Source: Seiridium cupressi
Taxonomy: Eukaryota > Ascomycota > Sordariomycetes > Amphisphaeriales > Sporocadaceae
Direction of reading: 5' to 3'
Assembly (NCBI GenBank): GCA_036674765.1
Contig: JARVKI010000097.1
Location: 1-64,000, forward strand
Length of the DNA stretch: 64,000 nt
The notes under the pieces were generated by a model. It was given only the letters and a program-made list of their open reading frames with translations, searched no databases and was not told where the DNA came from. Both the position numbers and the translations under genes were made by a program. This document shows, piece after piece, positions 49,586-60,185 of the stretch. Positions within the stretch are counted from its first letter, which is position 1, and each line of letters opens with the position of its first letter.

Positions 49586-50854
49586 TCATTCCTCTAATTC
49601 CAGCTCCGGATACTGCGGGAGCTGCCAGGTCTCCTTCTCATCCTTCATCAGCGCATTGAGTAGGCTATCTATCTTAAGCTTCGACAGAATTGCCAGAGCA
49701 AAGTAAGATATATTTAACCCGAGCTTGGAACGGAAGATGGCGAGATTCATGGAAGGAAGTTGCTGAACTTTTTCCACGTAAGGTCGTAGCACCGTTTCAT
49801 AGGATTCCAGCGCTGCGCCGACGTTGTCTCCATGTCTCGCGAGTTCGCCCGCAAGCACGTATGCTCCGACGAGCGATGCCGTGGTTCCAAGCCCAGTCAA
49901 AACACTCGGGCAGTATCCGGCATCGCCCAGCAGAACAACTCGTCCTTTGGACCATGTGTCCACTTTGACCTGAGCAACCGAGGTCGTGTAGAAGTCATCA
50001 GTAGTCCGCATCTCGGCAAGTACTCGTTTGCTTTCCCATCCGAAATCCTTATATAACGTTTCCCATAGGTCTTTCTGTTTCTCAACCGGCTGTTTATCCA
50101 TCTCCTTTAACTCCTCTGTAGTGGATACCGTGAGCATGGCCTGTGTAAAGTCCTTGTGCGCGCAGCGAAGCGACAGCACCTTGAGCCCTGGTAGAAGACA
50201 GCTTTTGAACAAGGTACTGTTGGACTCTTCCTCTGATTTTGGCATATGGAAGTATGCAACCGAGTAGCCCGTATCCCTGAGCGTGGAATCGTAGTCCTTC
50301 TTGGGCTCCCATAGCATACGCCGCGTCAGGGAGTTCTGGCCATCCGCACCGACAACAAGATCGTACTCGTCTGAAGAGCCGTCTGAGAATATGACGTGGA
50401 CCCTGGAGTCAAGCTGCGTAAGCTCAATCGCATGCTTTCCGAAAAGGTACCGCAGCCTCTGCGACTCGTTTCCCAGGGTTTTTGTAGCGATCGCTTTGCT
50501 CCCCTCATATAACACCGCTACCAGGTCCGCCCTCATGATCTCATATTCGCTCGTCACTCCTTTGTATCCTTGACCGGCTTTGTTGACGCTGAATCTCGCC
50601 CACTCTCTGCCTTTCGTGTCAACGAAAGTGAAAGCTGTCTCGAGTATGCTCCTTGCTCGGACCTCATCGATCAGTCCCAGCCTCTTCATCAGTGGGGCAC
50701 CATATGACTTCAAATCAAGCTGGGTTCCACCGGTACGGAACTTGGATGCTCTCTCGACTATAGTGATGTCGTGACCTTGTTTGGACCGCACGAGGAAGTT
50801 GGCGAGGGCTGTGCCGGCGATGCCAGCACCGTTGATAAGAATTTTCAGAGGCAT
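49586..50854 (-). CDS. FAD-dependent monooxygenase (PHBH/TetX-like)
   Basis: Single exon, 422 aa, ATG at 50854. Class A flavoprotein monooxygenases use NAD(P)H and O2 to hydroxylate aromatic or polyketide-like substrates. The Rossmann FAD-binding motif G9-A-G-I-A-G14 is at the N-terminus, followed by the Glu-ended beta strand (TIVE). An Arg in the EIMRADL block (R108) marks the usual FAD contact. The DG motif is G169-A-D-G172 and the GD motif is G310-D311 in VVLLGDAGYCPS. The length is normal for TetX-like enzymes of fungal secondary metabolism. The neighbouring Zn2Cys6 gene on the same strand, 441 bp upstream, is a candidate regulator. Substrate not assignable. Confidence 0.93.
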   Translation of the reverse strand: MPLKILINGAGIAGTALANFLVRSKQGHDITIVERASKFRTGGTQLDLKSYGAPLMKRLGLIDEVRARSILETAFTFVDTKGREWARFSVNKAGQGYKGVTSEYEIMRADLVAVLYEGSKAIATKTLGNESQRLRYLFGKHAIELTQLDSRVHVIFSDGSSDEYDLVVGADGQNSLTRRMLWEPKKDYDSTLRDTGYSVAYFHMPKSEEESNSTLFKSCLLPGLKVLSLRCAHKDFTQAMLTVSTTEELKEMDKQPVEKQKDLWETLYKDFGWESKRVLAEMRTTDDFYTTSVAQVKVDTWSKGRVVLLGDAGYCPSVLTGLGTTASLVGAYVLAGELARHGDNVGAALESYETVLRPYVEKVQQLPSMNLAIFRSKLGLNISYFALAILSKLKIDSLLNALMKDEKETWQLPQYPELELEE

Positions 50855-51295
50855 TGCGGAAGAGTAATGAGCAGGGGGGTTGGATGAGACAACTAATTTC
50901 TTCGCATGTGAAAATTACTTGTTTGAATCTTAAGACCATCAATCATGAGACGCCTTACCGATGTGGTGCTCTATATACGCTCGCCAGCGGACGTATGTGA
51001 TCGCGGAGCTAGCGACGGACGTAAGCCTCAGGGGTCTTAGAGCGGCTGTAAGCAGAGCGGGTGTAACAAACTCACATAGTAACGGACCTAACCGGTCTCA
51101 TGCGCATCAAATAAAAATAAAATAAAATAAAAAACAGGTAAAGAACGATACTTTAGTCTAATTTAAGTTCTATTTATAATTTTATCCTGCATTACTCGGT
51201 CTGGCTATATGCTACTGATGTTCCCACCCTTGGGCCTACTGTTGGCCTCCTTCTCAACCATAAGATAACAACAGCATACCCCACTGCCTGGTAGG
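50855..51295. promoter_or_regulatory. region between the regulator and the monooxygenase
   Basis: 441 bp that must hold the 3' end of the regulator and the promoter of the monooxygenase. Includes an (AAAAT)-type run at 51109-51134. A CGG-N-CCG element was not obvious; near 51080-51094 the words CGGACCTAACCGG occur (CGG and CCGG flanks), compatible with a Zn2Cys6 half-site pair but not proof. Confidence 0.35.
51109..51134. repeat. (AAAAT)n short microsatellite
   Basis: Five to six imperfect A-rich pentamers in the intergenic region before the monooxygenase. Confidence 0.8.
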
Positions 51296-53606
51296 CTACG
51301 AAAGCCCCATATCAGGCAGAAAGAATTCCAGGTCAAAGTCCCAAAGCGAGTTTCCCGGTACCCCATCCAAATTTGAGGACGTGGCGCCCGCGTCGTCGTA
51401 ATACGGCACGGGCTCAGTGCCGGCTTGTGTCTGCAGCAGATCATGACATAACTGAAGGCTATCCCTTGCTCCTTGTGCAATCATGAGCTCACATGGCACG
51501 CCTTCTTCTGTAGCTTCTGTTTGTGCCAATATCATACTCAGAAACATGTGAATCTTGACATTGGTGTCGCCTTGGTGCATCCTCGCCACCGCCAAAGACA
51601 TCATATCCCTCACGGCTTGCTTGAGAAGCTCTCGGTGCTGGGCATTGCGATGGAGCGTCCCCTCTCGATGCTGCACTAAGACTTGCGAAAGAATCTCGCG
51701 ACCGATGATAGATGTCGCATACCAGAAACCCTCGCGGAACAGCCCCCCACCGGTAGCCATTATTCGTGAGAAGCCGTCGTCTGGTTCGGGGGAGACGATG
51801 GCCATAGCAACGTCCAGGTTAACTTTGAGAGAATAGTAGAACAATGGGTTTGCCTGCGCCTTGCTGGCAAATAAACAGTGTAGGGGGATTAGAAATCGGC
51901 GTACGAAATAATCGATCAGATTCCTGTGGAATGGGGCCACGTTCTCTTGGCCGAATTTGCTGTATGCGCAGAATGAATCAGTCAATTCCGAACTCAGTGA
52001 AAGCGCGTCCTGGTAAGATAGTTCTGCCTTAGGGCCGCTGAGTAGCTGGAGAATGCGGAAGCGTGTCGGTATCGAGCCGAGGAGGAGAAGCTGTATTGAG
52101 GAAGTAGTGTAGGTGCTTCTCGGATGGGGTACCAGCTCGATAGTCGACTCATTAATCTCATCGTCGTTGTAGTTTGAAGGTGCTTCGGTATCAAAATGGT
52201 CTAAGGAGATTATGGGCGGCATTGCCGAGTCTAGGGACGACTGTATTGCCATCTCGAGCACAGTAGCCCATAATCGCCTTCGGAGTTCAGCCTGTAGTAA
52301 GGACATCGCCGGGAGGTGTTTGGGATCGTGATGAAGCCCTATCTGCATGGCCATACGAACTACCGACCCCATCGACACCCAAACTAGGTCGCCGCCAATT
52401 GAGAAGATCTGTCGTGCAAGGATCACCAAGCAGTAGACCTGGAGCCCACTGACGTCCAGGCGATCTTTTTCCAGTGGACCGGAAAGCCATGCCTGAGCAG
52501 CATGAACCCATTGTTGTACCTTTTGTCGTAAAACCGTGGTGGCATTCCCATGGTCATGCAGACTTGACCCTATGCTGATGACCAGGAGGATCTGGAGACA
52601 CTGACTGGCCGTGGCACTCTCTGGGTTGTCCCAGTATCTCTGGTACTCGGAACGAAACGAAGGCACGTGAATTATCCGATACACCGACTCGAAAGACATG
52701 CAGTAGAGATCGACCATGGTGTCTGCCAGCTCGCGGGAGGGGGGGCGAAGATCAAAGCCAGCTCCTCCGAGAGACTTGCTTGGCCGCCCCGTCTTAAGAC
52801 GTTTTGCGAACACTTTAGACTTTCGCAGGAGATCCCCAATCTCTTCAAGCAGAGATTCAATCTCAGGCCCGTGGAAGGAGTTCGGCTTGTTGTGGTCGTC
52901 TGTTTCGCCGGAGCTAGCAAAGAGGCCGCCGCCAGCCGCGGAATAGCAAGCCACGATAAGGTCAAACTGAAGTAGAAGTCAGTGCAAAGTAGCAGAAGGA
53001 CGTGACTGTAGGCCATACCTCATCAGCCATACCCGCCCAGTAGCTCCATTTTAAGGTCCTTGTCTTGTAGAGGCTGACCCGTGTACCTTGATGTACCGGT
53101 TGGCGATCAATCAGTTCCCCTCTAGGCTCAGAATGCGCAGGTACGGAACTCGTTGCCAGAGAATTCTCGAGATGCTGTATCCGTCGTAAGAGAGCATGTA
53201 CGCTTGGCTGCTCATCTTCGGCACGGGTGGTTGGTGGGGTCTGAGCTGTGGTGGCTTCTGTTTGCCCCACGAGTGTTGGTGCTGGTGTGGACTGTGATAT
53301 ATCCGCTCTGGCGACGAGAGGCCTGGACGTCCCTCTGCCCTTTTCGTTTACGACTCTATGTGTGCGAGATTGCTGGCTTGGGGCACGGGAGGATGGGGTA
53401 TCAACTGGCGAGGAGACTTCTGTCCGGCCCTGCGTACTGCTTTGGACGGGGGAGGTCTCGGGCGCATCTCGAAAGACCTTGTGCACACACTGGATCGTGA
53501 CGGAGACGCAGTGTGCGCACGGATCTTTCCGATCGCACTTTATCTTTCGTCGCCTGCATTCCAGGCACGAGAATGCCGGTCTTCGGCGCCGGCGAGGTCT
53601 CTCCAT
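51296..53606 (-). CDS. Zn2Cys6 transcription factor with fungal_trans domain, 752 aa
   Basis: Exon 1 53606-53019, exon 2 52966-51296; the 52-nt intron has GAG|GTATGG and TTCAG|TTT, phase 0, and restores YWAGMADE-FDLIVACYS. Zinc cluster C14-x2-C17-x6-C24-x5-C30-x2-C33-x6-C40, preceded by a run of arginines. A Ser/Thr/Gln-rich linker with a short helix (VHALLRRIQHLENSL) follows, then the fungal_trans middle-homology region from about residue 250, with RRRLWATVLEMAIQSSLDSAMPP. The C-terminal segment ends in an acidic/aromatic patch (SLWDFDLEFFLPDMGL) that looks like an activation domain. The upstream GTG-initiated extension was not used because the ATG just before the basic run fits the family. 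Likely regulates the adjacent monooxygenase (inference). Confidence 0.92.
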
Positions 53607-54950
53607 CGGTGGCGTGCTGGAACTTGAAGAAGCGGACAAAGACGGCACTGCTCTCGGCCGTAAGAAATTTGGCTGAGGTGAAGAGACGTTTTGCGCCGTA
53701 GAGACGTCGATCTACAGTAAATCCTCCCAGTTATCCGATCTATGAGTGGGGCAACCCCCGGCCCCCCGAACTTGGCTGCGAAGGTCATATCTGGGCCTTG
53801 TTACGTGTCTTGTCAGCAAACACTATGGTGTTTGCCCGGCGCGCTTATACAGCAGGTAGTACTAACCCTATTTGGGAATGTCAGTTTTACCGGAGGAGGT
53901 TTGCATCGATCCGCTTTCGCGATGGCTCCGGCGAAAACGAAGCGGACATACCTCTTACGTTTCGAACGCGTTTTTCTTAGTAAAGAGGCTTTAGCAAGGC
54001 CAGGCAAGAGGCCCGGGCTGAAAGTCAAGATTTGCTAATTGTTACGACAGGCGAGTGCAGGTGGATAAACATCTCTATGATCATGACCCAGGACTCAAGT
54101 GACCGTTTCTTGTCAATGATCGAACTAGCAGATGCCTTCCACGTTTGCCTAAAATACCGACGACGTATTTAATGCGTAGCGACGGTGCTTTAACGTGAAA
54201 AGCTGTTATAAATAGGTCCAATAGGTAAAACTGCGAGGCCTTCGCTTTATGCATTTTAAATGTTCTCGTTGACAATACGGTATTCGCTTACGTCAGATGC
54301 TGGATAGAATAACTCCTTTTTTGGAGGCAACTTTGTCTCTAATCAGCAGCACCATAGCATATAGAATAGCCCTTGAACCGCTATCTTAGTACGAAGGATC
54401 TTGACTAGTAGCGGGGTGAAGCTGAACGGCATACCGTTTCTGCGAAGACTTTTAAGCCGCTGAAGCTCTATAGATGTTGTTGCGGACTTTTGATGATCGC
54501 GCCCAGCGCCACCTCCCGTTTGCGACTTTCTCCAAGAGAGTCGCAATGTCTTTAGAAGTGGTGAATGCTAAACAAGAATTGCTTAATGTGTAGTCCAAAA
54601 CTTTACATATCGAGCATCTTTGTGCCGGTACGAAATACTTGCGCTGGTAACCAATCATCCACTTCGGATTCGTGTCCACCCATGTCTTCAATTTTTATGT
54701 TTTTCTGCAGAAATGTGAAATGGTCACCCTGCTTGGGAAATCCCGAGTATCCCCCTCGCCTTGACGCCAAAACATGCGGTCATCTGAACCAGCGGGTGGT
54801 CTAGTAAGATAATAACGCGCGTGGGGGCAAGAGGAAACAGTTCCATCGGCGGGCGTGGTATAATACTATTGTCTTACCATCGACGGGTACGGTGCTGAAC
54901 CACAAATGTAACTTCTTGCCTTTCGAGCATAAACATAAGGATTGAGCCTC
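53607..54950. other. 1.3-kb region without a supported gene
   Basis: Begins with the promoter side of the Zn2Cys6 gene. From about 53800 it turns AT-richer with short broken frames on both strands; a minus frame near 54452-54691 has a CSICK-like pair and may be an eroded piece of the decayed locus to its right. Confidence 0.45.
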
Positions 54951-56751
54951 TTAAATAATGGCTTGGGGTCGTCCAGGACGCGGGTTCCGCATAGGTGGCA
55001 CTTGACCGCCATGAATGACATGCGACCAGGAGTAAGTAAATCCATGTTGGCCCCTCGTTTCCTTTGGAAGCAGCCAAATGTGGTATCGGGAAGTAACTGA
55101 AAAAGCAATCTTATGCATTCCAACCTCATCGACTGCCTCTCGACGATCGGCTGGCACCATGATGTTGTAGGTCCTCAAAAGCGTCTCCGACGACGATATG
55201 GCGATACCGTCAACTCTGAGTGACTTATTTTTACCTAGCCCCTCTCGGAGCAGCATAGTTAGGTATATACTCCCATGCGTTACTTTTCTCAGAGTTGTGC
55301 TCCAAAATTTCTTGCGTCGTCTCCTCCGCCCACCCGTCTTTCCTAAAACCTTCACTGCAGCTGAACTCATTTTACAAAAGGCAGCTTTGTAGTCAACGGG
55401 TTTGGTCGCTTTGGTGTTCTCATACGTATCGTCGAGAGCATCTTGTTTCCAACTGGCCAGATCAGCGACCCTGGGTTCTTGCCTGGAATTTAGGTGGTAC
55501 TCTGTCAAGTTTTGGAAATTCCAACGTACATCCAGCAAGTCCTTAACGCGAGCCATCAAGTTGGTTTCCTGCTACTCCCTTTTGGAGAATGAGTGGATCT
55601 AATCTTTATCCTCATCTATGTCTTGGAGCGTGATGTCGGTTCCCTCTTACTCCATGTCGGAAAAAGACTCGATGCATGGTGCATCTTTGCCTAGACTCTC
55701 CAAAGATGCTTGTTCGTGGGGAGTCATGGCAATGGGAAGAGATTGTGGATCTGACAATGCTGCAAGGCGATCATTATAGTCAGCCTCACGAGTTTTAACC
55801 ACTTTGGAGACGTAACTCTCGACTATCCAAATGCTTCTGAGCTGAAAGGTTCCTGTCCTGACTTCGGCCGATTTTTCTGCTTGAAGAGAGGGACTGCTCG
55901 GTCTCTGTTTCTTGGAGGCCGCGAAATAGCGTGCAAGAACATAAGCAGCCCGCGTGACATTTTGCCGGCTTACTCTTCGAGCGTTTTGATATGCTCTAAA
56001 GTTGTGAAACCCTTCCTCGCAAGCCACAATCGCACCGAGTCATCAATATTATCGGAGGTCAGTGGTTGTTGTCCGAGCCTCTCTGACCTCAAAGAACGGA
56101 GTATAGGAGATTGGCTGTACGATGACCATTACCCAGCCATAGGATATAATAATGGAGGGCATTATAGGAGCATTGGTCAATAGCCTGGGCATGTTGACGT
56201 AGCAACCGTCGGATGTTCTCTCGGCATTGTCCAATATACAACCGGAAATAATCGCGGTTCCGTGCATCAGTGATGTAATCTGTATATCCAGATGCTCCAG
56301 TCCAGGTGCTAAATTTTTTTATTTCTTTTTTCCCGCTGGCTGGCGAAAACCTTGTCCAATGCTTGACGGGCGATCCAATGGCCTTGTGGTCCTTTGATAT
56401 CGCACCGGATAAGATTAAAAAGTTCGTTGGCAATAGCATCTATGCCACCATTCAGATCAATGTGGGTCCTTAATATTAAGATTTTCTGACCGTGGAAGTT
56501 TATGTTGTGCCGCTTTGTTAACTGTGGTCTTGCAGAGCTTTGCCAAGTTCGGGGACTCTGGTAGTTCGCAAACGTAAACACTCTAGGAGGGCGTTGATGG
56601 GTATACAAGACAGTGCGTGGGAGTGTGTCAAGGGTTGGACAATGCCTACATCTCCTACATCAGGAGGCAGAGCTAACCATGAATTGTCATCGTGGCGCAG
56701 CAATTCGACCTGGATGTTGAAAATGATACCCGATTGCGGTCTTGATGTCAT
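54951..56751 (-). pseudogene. decayed GIY-YIG-like gene
   Basis: A series of minus-strand frames reads as one protein broken by phase changes. From 56751 a segment with LECLRLRTTRVPELGKAL shifts phase near 56520 (segment FHGQKILIL onward), then again at an A-rich homopolymer near 56320. The next segment (56313-56089) has GYTDYI, RLYIGQ, RRLLRQH and LHYYILWLG, a pattern like the GIY-YIG endonuclease fold found in some fungal proteins. Another phase change occurs near 56100, and further coding-like frames lie at 56027-55647 and 55559-54951 (a basic RRRRRKK stretch). Some of these junctions might be introns (for example a GTAAGC at about 55970). I judge decay more likely. The family call rests only on the short motif. 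Confidence 0.35.
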
Positions 56752-57442
56752 CGTGGGGTTGTCAGTGCTTGATGCTGAGACATTAATCCTGGGTCGTTCA
56801 TTGGGGGAACGAATTTCCCGAGATCTTCCGGGTCGAACTAGTCGAGATCGTGGTATTCGCGGGTACTACTTAGCCTTGTGGCCCTTTTGGTGACAAATAT
56901 CACATGGGAAGAGGCGTGAAGCGTGGAATTGGCAGAATACGTAAAGTGGGAAGTCGACAAAACGCGTGAAGTGTAAGGGTGGTGTGGCAGTACGACGAAT
57001 TCAGAGCCGTCCGAGGAGTTTTTATTTATTTAGCTAGAGCTAGCGACCAAGCAGCAACCAGACAGATACACCGGCACCACGCCACTAGAAACAAAGGGAT
57101 ACCAGACGCTGATGGGAATCAAACCCCTTGCAGAATTCAGCCTTCGATACCTACCGGCTTTCCCAAGCACCAACCAGCCGGCTGCTTCGTCAGATAGCCT
57201 CTATCGTGCAACATTCCAGAGCTAGTCGCTATAAGGATCGGATAAATCCTGACCAACACCGTTATTATTCACATCTTGCAAACCTTGTCCATTGCCTGCC
57301 ACGCGTGTTGGTATTAGGCAAGTTCTGATGTGAGCCTATCAAGGAGGATCCCCATCCTTTACTATAGCCGAGGATTTTGCGAAACTTGCTTAAAGAAATC
57401 TCAGGATGACATAACGAGCAATTTTTCAACAACCAATTAAGC
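56752..57442. other. intergenic region before the tRNA
   Basis: About 700 bases with no supported gene, lying between the decayed GIY-YIG-like locus and the tRNA-Arg. Confidence 0.5.
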
Positions 57443-57541
57443 GCCCGCGTAGCGCAATGGTAGCGCGTCAGACTTCTAAACCTTGCGATTGCGAGTGTCT
57501 CAGTTATCTGAAGGCTGCGGGTTCGACCCCCGCCGTGGGTT
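57443..57541 (+). tRNA. tRNA-Arg (anticodon UCU) with 27-nt intron
   Basis: Acceptor stem GCCCGCG (57443-57449) pairs with CGTGGGT (57534-57540), with two G-U pairs. The D-arm is GCGC/GCGC around AATGGTA. The anticodon stem TCAGA/TCTGA encloses loop CTTCTAA with anticodon TCT at 57475-57477. The T-arm is GCGGG/CCCGC with loop TTCGACC. An intron of about 27 nt (57479-57505) sits one base 3' of the anticodon, the standard position for nuclear tRNA introns. Discriminator base T at 57541. A run of T follows at 57546-57562, suitable as a Pol III terminator. Confidence 0.93.
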
Positions 57542-57857
57542 CTCTGTCTTTCTTTCTTTTTCCGACTTTTTTCTTTTCTTTTTATGTTAAAAATGTAGTA
57601 AACAGTTGATTGAAAATTGAATTGTGGCGTGCTCTGATTGCACTGCACCACCGTGCGGATGAGATGTTGGATTGTTTATACTATAACAGGACGCATCTGT
57701 CCGATGCCCCCCCCACACAGTCTTTAAAACCCGGTTTAAATAAGACGAAAAATTATTTTTAGTTATAATATCGTTGAATAAGAAATAAGCTTCTCCGGCA
57801 GCGTTTGGGCTCCTCCTGGTATCTCGCCAACGAGACTCTGGCCTTGGTATTTCTTGG
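57542..57857. other. spacer between tRNA and decayed kinase
   Basis: AT-rich, no gene seen; includes the Pol III terminator and a CCCCCCCC run near 57706. Confidence 0.5.
57546..57562 (+). terminator. Pol III T-rich terminator of the tRNA
   Basis: T-rich stretch (TCTTTCTTTCTTTTT) directly after the tRNA 3' end, the usual RNA polymerase III stop signal. Confidence 0.6.
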
Positions 57858-59200
57858 CTAGTAACGTCCAGGAGCGAGCTGCCGTATTCCAACGTTGGTA
57901 CACTCGGGTTGTCGGTGCTGTCCGTAGGAGCCTTCTACAAGTTCCGTTTTCCCTTCTTGTTCCATTATCGCCTCGTTTGAACAAGGTATCGGGATATTCT
58001 CGGAAGTCTGTGCGACATCTTTATTGCATTTCTTGTAGTCTTCCGACGGCCCGACGGCCCGACCGCTTGATACTCCGTCTTGTTCATCAACATGAATCAT
58101 TTCATGCTTGATCAAGTGCAGCAGGTCATGACAGTAAGGAGCACACTGAGCGGCCTGGTGAAGTTGATTTCTACACTATCCTTTAGTCAGTCCAGCCTTG
58201 AAGCAAATAGACTGGGGTCAACGTACCCTCTCAACGGAAGGCTCTATCTACTCTTGCCTTTGGCCCGTGTTGGCCACTCGACTGTATGGCTCTGAAGAGA
58301 GCATCATCCTTTATGCTTTTAGAAGCCGAATCCTTGGTTACAACCACTCGACTAGCTACGATGGACTTCAGGCCATCATATCCTCTCAGATACCAAACCA
58401 TAAATTCCAGGTAAAGGCAGCCTAGAGCTCATATGTCGGCTTTCTGGCTGATAGGTCTTCCCAACTCGAACTCGGGAGGGCGGTAAATTGTTGTTACTCC
58501 TTTCAGCTGGTCACGGTTCAAGCGAGTGTACAAGGTATGAAACCTCATAAAGCTAAAGTCTAAAATGATGAGCATGCCTCCACTGCTTTGGCTCTTGAAC
58601 CAAGGAATGTTTTCTGCCTTGATATTGCCGTGTCGTCCACACAGTGATGGACCGTCCTTGGGTCCTACTTCACCACGACGACCTTTGAGGGAATACCTGT
58701 GGATGGCCCTTAATCCGTCCGCAAGCCCGGTACGTTGCTCTGCCAACCATGGAGCCGATTGCCGATCCGCGCTGGGAATCGGATTTGCTTTCCAAAGCGT
58801 TCGCAAGTTGCCATTTGCCCATGGGAAGAGCAAATAGTAACAGCCTCGATGGGCGAATGCGGTCAGAAGCTTGATGAGGTGCGGATGGCTTGTGTGCTAG
58901 CTACTGAATTACCTAAAGGTTTCTACCTCCTTGGAAAAGTCGACCGCGCTTGTTCCGGACGAGTATAGCCTCTTGACTGCTCGGGCGTTCGGGGAGCTAT
59001 CGTTGCTATTGGCGACTGTAGAGTGGCTGCGATGAATGCGGACCTTGGAGACTTCGCCAAGGCCTCCGTATGTCATGGACGAGCCATCCTTGCCGTCCTC
59101 AGTGAAGGGCAATATGTAACGCTCGTTACGCCATGGGAACTTGAGACTGCGGCTACTACTGTGGGAATGGCGGCTTGGGTTATAAGCATTTTTTTTTTTG
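57858..59200 (-). pseudogene. decayed protein kinase gene
   Basis: A single minus-strand frame resembles a fungal Ser/Thr kinase of the type often found in allorecognition regions, but is broken. The N-lobe has GGLGEVSKV (glycine loop) and AVKRLY (ATP lysine) at 59063-58960. After ETFR come in-frame TAA and TAG within eight codons (near 58915-58890), then reading resumes as HPHLIKLL. The catalytic loop, normally HGDIKPEN, reads HGNIKAEN, so the catalytic Asp is lost. The DFG motif reads DFS. YRPPE (normally APE-like) is kept. A TGA then interrupts ADI-ALGCLYLEF near 58427 and another TGA occurs near 58231. The C-terminal remainder stays readable to about 57858. Most changes are C:G to T:A transitions. 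Not translatable as one active kinase. Confidence 0.75.
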
Positions 59201-60185
59201 CCTCTTAGCTAATCTTTTGTTTGTAGTTTTGGGGCCGTAGCTCCCGAAGAAAGCTGGAAAACTCTGCCACAGTTGCATAGTTTCCGAATATCACGGCTTT
59301 GCGATCTGTCCATTCCACAAAGAGCGGTGAGATGACCGTAGCCTTGCCAGACTGTTACCAAGAATAGACGAAGACATCAGATTTTACACACCACTTCGGG
59401 CTTTAGCAACAGTTCTCAATATTGGTCGCTTTACTGATAAAAATTGCGCTGAGGTATTATTGATCTTTTCAGCCATAGTCGACATGGGTGTAGGACTTTC
59501 GGGGATTGCAGGCCGAGACTGAGCAGGTGTCTGCGATGTACTTATACCTGCGAGTAAGCCCGACCTATGACATTCCCGACGCCATGCACTCACCATTTCT
59601 CGGAGAAAAGACTCCAGCAGCCAATTACAGTGTCTTGTGTATCACCCTCCACAATCCTTCTCCTGCATCCTTATTGGAAGGCTGAGATGCAGTCAGCCAG
59701 CCAGCCAGCCACATTATATCGGCACGCGAGAGCAACATTCTATCAAGTTGAGATGCTAATTTAATGCTCAAGTTTACTAACCGGCATGGTGACAGCCTAA
59801 TGGTGCCCTGTCAGTTAGCGATTTGATTACCATCAATCTTCATAGTGCGCGGGGGTCAAACCCGACCACGCGGCGGACCCGTGTAGGTCCTCTTTCGAGC
59901 CCTCGTGCATCTAAGCTCCCTTATTGGGGTATTTATGCGTATGATCCTGCAGATTCCTGCCTATTCGTGGACGCCACATGTCTCTGCCGCGCATGTTGTA
60001 ATTCCACGCCCAAGGGTCTGAGGCAGCAATTCAGCTCGAACTGACGGGCGCGGAAAACCCCGAGAACGAGCCGCCCCGGATGTTCTGTGAGGTCTTTACC
60101 ATTGCACGAACCGCACAGAGATATATCGTCACTCACAGTTCGCTGTAGTGAGACGGGCCATCGGTAGCTAAGTAAAGGGAAACTC
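59201..60185. other. intergenic region
   Basis: About 1 kb with no supported gene. A short tetranucleotide CAGC run (59690-59710) is present. The end is the promoter side of the membrane-protein gene. Confidence 0.5.

Noticed and set aside
53607..53648. N-terminal extension of the second Zn2Cys6 protein
   Set aside because: Begins with GTG, which is not a normal start in fungal nuclear genes; ATG at 53606 fits the family better.
53742..54038. 98-aa plus frame ending in basic residues
   Set aside because: No homology recognised; overlaps frames of similar length on the other strand in the promoter side of the regulator.
58890..58915. Interpretation of the kinase stop codons as a tiny intron
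   Set aside because: The GT-AG interval would be only about 16-24 nt, below the minimum for fungal introns, and other inactivating changes are present in the same gene.
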